DNA from: Chlorocebus sabaeus
Taxonomy: Eukaryota; Chordata; Mammalia; Primates; Cercopithecidae
DNA: 64,000 nucleotides
Reading direction: 5' to 3'
Assembly (NCBI RefSeq): GCF_047675955.1
Contig: NC_132915.1
Coordinates: forward strand, 49,490,026 to 49,554,025
The notes beneath the pieces are model-generated. The model was given only the letters and a program-made list of their open reading frames with translations. It was not told the DNA's origin and ran no database searches. Positions within the stretch are counted from its first letter, which is position 1. Every line of letters starts with the position of its first letter. The position numbers and the translations under genes were made by a program. Below, piece after piece: positions 57,641 through 64,000 of the stretch.

Positions 57641-58620
57641 TCTTTTTCCTGAGCCTAAACTTTTCGTTTTATAGAAAACAGAGGCCTAAAGGAGTTAGGC
57701 AAGTTACTTAATCCCTGTAAAAATCAACATGCCTGTAAAACAGAGAAGGTGGTATTAATGCTTTCCAGAGGTCTATCAGTTCTAAAATGCGTAATCTCTG
57801 AGTTCAGGATGGCACAGGAGTCACTATTGGACTGTTGGAGAATCCTAAGCCACTCCGGCAATGAGCACAGAGGCCTGTCTCGGATTCACCCATGCTCCCG
57901 GTCCTGGTACATTTGGGTCTATTAGCATGGGTCTTTCACCACCTGAGGATACATCCAGGCCAGCTGGAGAAGCAGCCTCCTGCCAAATGGCTCTGCTCTT
58001 GCAGCAGGCTACAGCGGGAGATCCATATCAATGGCCTGCACTTCTGGAGGCTTCCTCATCATATGAGGATTAGAAAGAAAGGACATCTATGGCTTCTGTC
58101 AGAGCAGCCAGCAGTGGGTGAACAGGCACAGTCTACTGTGCGGATTCCTGGCAAAAGCAGGGTATCCATGGGCCTGGGTTATTGACTGTCATAAAAGGGA
58201 GCTGAAGAATAGTCGCCCAGTCTCTGGGTGTTCCCTATAGCCCACGACCTAACTCATTCTCCAGATGACTGCTCTTCTCATAGTTATAGTTCTTAGGCCA
58301 CAAAAATCCCTTTGATAACTGCTTTTCTAGTTCCCATAAAGACCTCGGTAATTTTTTTTTTTTTTTTTTTTTTTTTGGCACATCTGCTAAGCACCTAATA
58401 ATGTTTCTTTTCAGGAAAATTCAGGGGACACACAAAACTATAAACAATGGCATCCCAAAACTTGCTGAAATAGCAGAGCTACATTTCACAACCTTTATTT
58501 TTCTGAAAGAGAGTTTAGGTTCTACACAAGCAAATTTGAAAATCTCTACATCCTTGGAGATTCACACTGCACTTTAACATAGCCAAGACACTGAGCAGTA
58601 CTATAATTAAAAGGAAGCTA
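57641..58620. other. Unique non-coding DNA with a 25-T run
   Basis: A weak MIR is possible at 57660-57760. T-run at 58352-58376 not attached to a visible Alu. The frames at 57861-58073 and 57892-58185 overlap and have no domain. Confidence 0.45.
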
Positions 58621-58908
58621 GGCCAGGTTCAGTGGCTCATGCCTGTAATTCCAATACTTTGGGAGGCTAAGGCAGGAGTATCACGTGAGGCCAGAAGTTT
58701 GAGACCCACGTGGGCAACAGAATGAGACCCCATCTCCACAAAAATAAATTAATCAGTTAGGCATAGTGGAATACATCTGTAGTCCTAGCTACTTGGGTAG
58801 CTGAGGCAGGAGCATCGCTTGAGCCCAGGTGTTCAAGGCCAACCTGGATAACAGAGCAAGACCCTGTCTCTTAAGAAATGAAAAACAAAAATGGAAAAAA
58901 AAAAAAAA
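58621..58908 (+). mobile_element. AluJ
   Basis: Diverged dimer: GGCCAGGTTCAGTGGCTCAT, CAGTTAGGCATAGTGGAATA, GAGCAAGACCCTGTCTC, then an A-rich tail. AAGCTA before and AAGCTA after is a short likely duplication. Confidence 0.93.
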
Positions 58909-59459
58909 GCTACTTTGGTTTAACTGACAAAACATCATAAAAAATATCATAAAACAGAATATTTTTGAAACAAATTTCTGTGAAGATACAAGTGTTCTTC
59001 TGACCCAATTTGGAAAATGCCAGCCTATAATATTTTAAGTGGAGATTAAATTAAATGGCTTCTTTAATCACAAAGATATTTACATCCTATAGCAAATCTA
59101 GTTTTCACAATAACCACCACCATCCCCACCCTCTAACCCCCACACCAACTCAAATTTGTTCAGGTCTCCTGGTAAGTTTGGAATAAGAATATGGCAATTG
59201 CTTGCCCGGATCTCCCTGAAAACTCACCTTCAGGTCAGTGAGCTCAGAATGCTGGTCTCTCCTAGTGCATGTCTGGCCAGGACTCCCCAGTGCCATCACC
59301 ACCCCACAGCTACATTTTCCTGTCAGGCTTTTTGATGGTAGGAGAAGAATAACACTCTGAAAAAGGGGTTCCAGCCTTTAAAAGAGCCTAGATGCTCAGG
59401 GACCCTAAGGGGAGGCATTGGATGCCTCACCTTTTCATGGGCTCTGGTAACACTTTGAG
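58909..59459. other. Unique non-coding DNA
   Basis: No family or gene recognised. Confidence 0.4.
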
Positions 59460-59522
59460 TGCACATTCCCCAAGCCCAGCACTGTATCTGCCACATAGTA
59501 GGTAATAAATAAATTGTACTTG
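59460..59522 (+). mobile_element. L2 3' end scrap
   Basis: AAGCCCAGCACTGTATCTGC followed by CACATAGTAGGTAATAAATA. Confidence 0.72.
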
Positions 59523-60128
59523 ACATATTGCAGGACTACATTCCATTTAGAGAATGTTGGCCTCTCATTTATGAAGTTGCCAAGAGGAAACACAATTTCT
59601 TTTTTTTAAATTTTGTGTGTCAAGAATCTATAGAGGGCTTGGTTCATGGACCTAAGAAGAGTGGGTGAATGAGTCAACCGAGTAAAGAGTAAATGACTTT
59701 GAGCTTTCTCATTGGCCCTTCCTACTGGGTGCCAGGAAGTGAGAATGGGGCCCTCAACCCTCTCTCAATTGCCTTGAACCTCCCCATCCCACTGGGTTGC
59801 CCGGCCCCTACTTTTCCTCTCCCTCGTGATGTTTCATGCACTTCCTCCCCGACAGCCAGGTTATCTGCTATTCAGCTCCTTTGCCAGAAGGAAGGAATGG
59901 GAAATGAGTAGCCCGAGGTGCAAGTGAACTACCTTAGCCATATTAGCTTGAGAAGATTAACACTGATGTGGGAAGCAGGGCTTGGGATGCGCTCCCTCTC
60001 AAGCTCAGGTGTGAGTTGTTGACACTGCATTGAAAGCTGAACATAGGGAGGAGCAGAGGAGAGGGCGCTCCCTCAAAGTCAATAGCCCCATGGTGGTCTT
60101 CCTCTACATCAGGCCTTATGCCCCACTG
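59523..60128. other. Unique non-coding DNA
   Basis: No family or gene recognised; the frame 59693-59911 (+) has no domain. Confidence 0.4.
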
Positions 60129-60541
60129 CTATGGTTTGAATGTCCCCTCCGAAAGTCATGTTGAAACTTAACTCCCAACCTGGCAGTATTGAGAGATGGG
60201 GTCTTTAAGAAGTGATTGAGTCATGAGGGCTCTGTCCTTGTAAATGGACTAATTTATTTATGGATTAATGAATTAATAGGTTAATGGATTAACAGTTTAT
60301 CATAGGAGTGGGACTGAAGGGTTTACAAGAAGAGGAAGAGAGATCTGAGCTAGCACACTCAGCTCCCTCACCATGTGATGCTTTGCACCTCCTCAAAACT
60401 GAGTATCCACCAGCAAGAAGGCCCTCACCAGATCCAGCCCCTCAGTCTTAGACTTTTCAGCCTCTGTAACTGTGACAAATAAATTAAATAGCCCAGTTTT
60501 AGGTATTCTGTTATAAGCAACAGAAAACAGACTAAGACATC
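60129..60541 (+). mobile_element. MaLR (MST-type) solo LTR
   Basis: CTGCTATGGTTTGAATGTCC, GTCATGTTGAAACTTAACTC, GTGATTGAGTCATGAGGGCT, AAGAAGGCCCTCACCAGATC and AACAGAAAACAGACTAAGAC. An extra AT-rich run of TTAATGGATTA-like units at 60245-60300 enlarges it. Confidence 0.94.
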
Positions 60542-61675
60542 TACTTCTTCAGGCTTGCCTCTCATGTGAAGGATTCAGGCATCTTTCCAGGGTCCATTTG
60601 AATATACTCAGTTCAGATATTTTCCCATTTGTCCCAGACTCATTGTAGGCAGTCTCTGACCCAAAATAAATGGTATGTATGTGGAGGAACTATGAAAGAG
60701 AACTCCTAAGTGAGTACCATTCTGGGACATTCAGTTTTTGACATTTAAGGGTATCATCTTCAACAGCTACCTAACAAGAGTTGAACCCACTATGGACCCT
60801 TTTACAGGTAAGGATTTTTATTATTGTTGCTAAGAAGTATTTTTAGGTACAATTTGGCAGTTAAGGATGCAATATTTGCTGCTTTGACAATTTAAAAGTG
60901 ACCTCAATGGATTTCTGGGGGTGGGAGTTGTTTTTTGCCTGAAGCATGAATTTTTATGCCTCACCTAAGTTGGTGTACAGGAGGGAAGTCTTAGCCATGG
61001 AGGAGTCTAGACACGCATAAAATCTCAACGGTTTTGTGGCTCTCCCTTAATATAAATGCATATGAATCTTTCCAGCACGCTGGAGGGCAGGTATTTTTAT
61101 CCCTGCTATATAGGTAAGAAAAGGAGATGCATCCATGATGTTGGAAACTGGGGATATGGCTATCTCAGGAATATCCCTACTATACCATGGGTCTAAATCC
61201 AAATCCCCAGTGCCTCATTCCTCAGCTCATCTCCTCCTTCTACCACCCATGACTCTCCTGAACTTCCTTTCATTTCTCTGTTCTCAGCAAGTAAAAGCTT
61301 CAAAGGCAGGTGGGGTACAGTGAGAAGGGGCACGAGTGAAAGGAGGAGTGTTCTGGGTGTCTCTCTTCATTCCCAGGAGCTCTGTTTCATCGCTTTTTAT
61401 GTACCCCTGATAGCAGATGTCCTTTAATATCTAGATAAGAGCAAACCAAACCCCTATTCTACAACCAAGAAGTACGACCTGTTCCCCTGACCTCCAACAA
61501 GATTTTTTTTCAATTTCTTAAAGGCTTACCTTCTGGTAGTCACCTCTATATCATACTTTGTTTTTACTACATTTGTCAATCTGAGTCATATGGCTTCTTT
61601 GTTGCTTTTGTTTTTTATCTTCTTCTTGGCATTGACCCAAACAAAGGACTTGACCCCTTTCCTCTTGATACCTGG
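60542..61675. other. Unique non-coding DNA
   Basis: No family or gene recognised. Confidence 0.45.
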
Positions 61676-62116
61676 TCTTAGTCTGTTTTGTGTTGCTATA
61701 ATGGAATACCTGAGCCTGAGTAATTTTGTGAGAAAAGAGGTTTATTTAGTTCACAGTTCTGCAGGCTGGGAAGTTCAGGGGCATGGCCCTGCCTTCTGGC
61801 AAGATCTTTCATGCTACATCACAACATGGTGGAGAATTTCAAAGGGGAAGCAGATGTGTGAAGAGGGAAGACTGGAGGGGCATCTTGGCTTTACAACGAC
61901 CTACTCTAGCAGGAACTAATCCATTCCTGCAAAAAATAATCCAGTCTTGTCAGAGAGAGAGCTCATTCACAACCACCAGAAGTGCACCAATCTATTCATG
62001 AGGGATCCAACCACATGACCCAAACAGCTTCCACTAGGCTCCACTTTCCAACACTGCCACACTGGGGAATCAAATTTCAACATGCATTTTGGTGGGAATA
62101 AACAAACCATAGCACT
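61676..62116 (-). mobile_element. MaLR solo LTR, reverse
   Basis: CTTAGTCTGTTTTGTGTTGC, TTCACAGTTCTGCAGGCTGG, CTTCCACTAGGCTCCACTTT and AATAAACAAACCATAGCAC. Confidence 0.92.
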
Positions 62117-62476
62117 ACCCTTCCCTATCTCACACATAAAGGAGATGTTTAGGCTATAATTTTACTGTAGAGTTGGGAATGGTAAGGAGTTTCCTGTGTA
62201 CCTCACAGGATGTAATTTAAGAGAATTAGTCATAACTATTCATGACAAGCCCTGTTACTCAGCCTCTCCATCCTTCTTCCTCCTCTCTCTTTGCTACCCA
62301 TCCCCACCATCAAATTCAAGTTTATTACTTACAGAAAGCCTTTAGCTGTTTCTTGGTTGCCTTCTCCCTGAAGCTGACTTAGCAACGTATTTCCCTAAAA
62401 TAAAGTGCTTTCCTGAAGGAGCTCTGGTCTCTGTTAGAAAGGTAATGATCTTTCCCAGCCCAATGGCATACCTACT
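62117..62476. other. Unique non-coding DNA
   Basis: No family recognised. Confidence 0.4.
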
Positions 62477-62615
62477 CATTCATTCATTCATTCATTTACT
62501 TATTCAACAAATATTTATTGAGTGCTTGCTACGAGAAAGACTCTGGGGATTTAATAGTTAACAATGGGACAAAAACCCCTGTCACCATGGAGTTCACATT
62601 CTAAGGGAACTTTGC
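62477..62615 (-). mobile_element. L2 3' end with (ATTC)n start
   Basis: (ATTC)n at 62477-62495, then TTATTCAACAAATATTTATT, GAGTGCTTGCTACGAGAAAG and CACCATGGAGTTCACATTCT. Confidence 0.87.
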
Positions 62616-64000
62616 ATAAACTTTATTTTAAAAACAAAAATGTTTTGTACAATAAAATTTGAAAGCTGATGTCTTCAATTGTTTTTCAAAAGGTATTTAG
62701 AATTCTACTATTCCTGCCTAGTCTTCTTAAATAAATGGGGAACAGAGGGAAGAACTTGCCTTTGTTCTTTGGAATCCAGTTTCCTTTTTTATCTCCTTCT
62801 TTTTTAAAAGGACTGTTTTCTTCTCTGTTCCCTGGGTTGTGCTAGCCTCCTGTCTCCTGCTTAATCCTCCCTGAAATACACAAGACAGCACCATCCTCTT
62901 CATTCTATCTTACTCTTGCTTTAAGGTTACTGTCTCCAAGGGGTCCTTCCCATAAAGGGCTCCCATAGAGCTTTTTCTGCACTCACCCACCTCAGCACTC
63001 TCTCCTTTCCCATCTAAATTAATTCTCTTGCCCTATTTCGAGGATGTTGTCTGTGCTGGCTGGATGTGCTGCTTTGTAGATCATTAAACTGTCCCCCATA
63101 TAATTTACAGATCCCTTCAATGATGCATGTCTGACTGTAGATGTCACCAACAGATGTCTGGGGAGTTACATCCCACCCAGAATATGCTCTCCTGCAGTTT
63201 CAAGAGTTAGACTGTGTGTCTTTATTCATCCTCTCCTCCTGGGCTAGTGGGTTTTGCCAGATATATGCTGCTGCTGCTGCTTTCTTTTATGGGATTTCCT
63301 TTTTTATTTTTTCTGCTTATACTCCACAGACGATCTCTGAGAAATCACTTTACAAATGACTGAGATTATCAGCACACAGAAGGTCTCTCTCACTCACAGC
63401 ACTGCTAGGTGCAATAGACAAATGATATCAGATGTGTTTCTGCAACTGATTTTGTTCCTGAAGCATCTTAGGAAAGAAAAGCTCAAGCAAGAGACTGGCA
63501 CAGATGTTGAATTTTTTTTTTAAAGCAACTACAAACAACACACACTATCCAAATATTTTATTTTATTTTACTTGGACTCCATTTTGTTATTAAAGAAAGG
63601 TTTGAATGAGCTTGCAAAATGTGTATAATATACAAAGAGGAGCAAAAAAGGATAAAGAAATTCAACTAAAAAATAAAGAAAATTAGATTATCCATTTGTA
63701 AGGATATTGAAAAAATGTGTACTTAATTAGATTTGGTGCTGTGCTACCTAATGGCCAAAGCAAAGAGGAAAACATGGTCAGCTTGAGATGCCGCCCATCT
63801 GGAAGAGGAAAGGTTAAATTATTAGGTCACATTCACTTTTTCACAAGAACTTTGGGCTATTTCTTACATGTTGTGGGTGAGGGTCAGGAAGGATAATTAT
63901 CCTGCAATGCTTAAGAGTCTTAAAGAATCGTCCTGCCCAAAATGCCAACTATACACCTTTGAGAATGGCTGATGGCCATAATTCGTAGAGCCTAAAAGTT
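62616..64000. other. Unique non-coding DNA to the end of the window
   Basis: Contains five CTG/TGC units near 63266-63281 and T-rich or A-rich short runs. No family or gene recognised. Confidence 0.45.

Noticed and set aside
58352..58376. T-run as the head of a reverse Alu or processed pseudogene
   Set aside because: The sequence after it shows no Alu or gene-like content.
1..64000. tRNA, snRNA, Y RNA or 7SK copies, CpG islands, CRISPR arrays, phage or plasmid functions
   Set aside because: I saw none on either strand. The repeat content is vertebrate, and tandem repeats present have no spacer-repeat architecture.

Overview
This is 64 kb of non-coding primate nuclear DNA, almost certainly human or another catarrhine. 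The evidence is the repeats. AluY, AluS and AluJ copies lie on both strands. A THE1-type LTR, which is specific to anthropoid primates, has an intact 5-bp target-site duplication. There is also a young L1 3' end, many MaLR LTRs, and a background of old MIR, L2 and L1M. GC content is low and I saw no CpG-rich stretch outside Alu bodies. I found no intact protein gene, no RNA gene except 7SL-derived Alus, no CRISPR array and nothing bacterial. The open frames are mostly translations of Alus, L1, microsatellites or chance, so the window reads as intergenic or deep intronic.

Layout. 0-3 kb: unique DNA with a (GT)n tract and an AluJ loaded with purine microsatellites, including a long GGGA run. 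3.1-5.6 kb: a decayed hAT-Charlie-type DNA transposon whose transposase can still be read in pieces. It is interrupted by two AluY copies and carries an ectopic second copy of about 85 bp of its own coding sequence. 5.6-10.7 kb: L2, MIR and three Alus. 10.7-14 kb: AT-rich L1M fossil with an Alu and a young L1 3' end inside it, then more L1, an AluY and L2. 14-20 kb: MaLR LTRs, an L1M 3' fragment and unique DNA. 20.1-24.7 kb: L2, then a long L1M ORF2 fossil interrupted by an Alu monomer, a THE1-type LTR and an unclassified insert.

24.7-40 kb: the emptiest part, with scattered MIR and L2, one MLT1 LTR and a palindromic MER53-like MITE. It includes repeat-free AT-rich blocks near 35.7 and 37.7 kb that could be conserved non-coding elements. 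40-50 kb: MaLR LTRs, paired MIRs, a near full-length MER5A and three LTR-like units within 1.5 kb. 51-55 kb: the most layered stretch. An MLT1 LTR is split by another LTR carrying microsatellites, a MaLR LTR is split by an AluJ, and a further MaLR LTR is split by an L1 that is itself split by an Alu. 55-64 kb: L2, MIR, two AluJ, two MaLR LTRs and unique DNA to the end.

Nothing here works together as a pathway. The content is a record of insertions over more than 100 million years, readable from nesting order and target-site duplications. Family names come from remembered consensus sequences and were not computed. Edges of MIR, L2 and L1M pieces may be off by tens of bases. Blocks called unique are those where I recognised nothing; they may hold repeats too diverged to see by eye.
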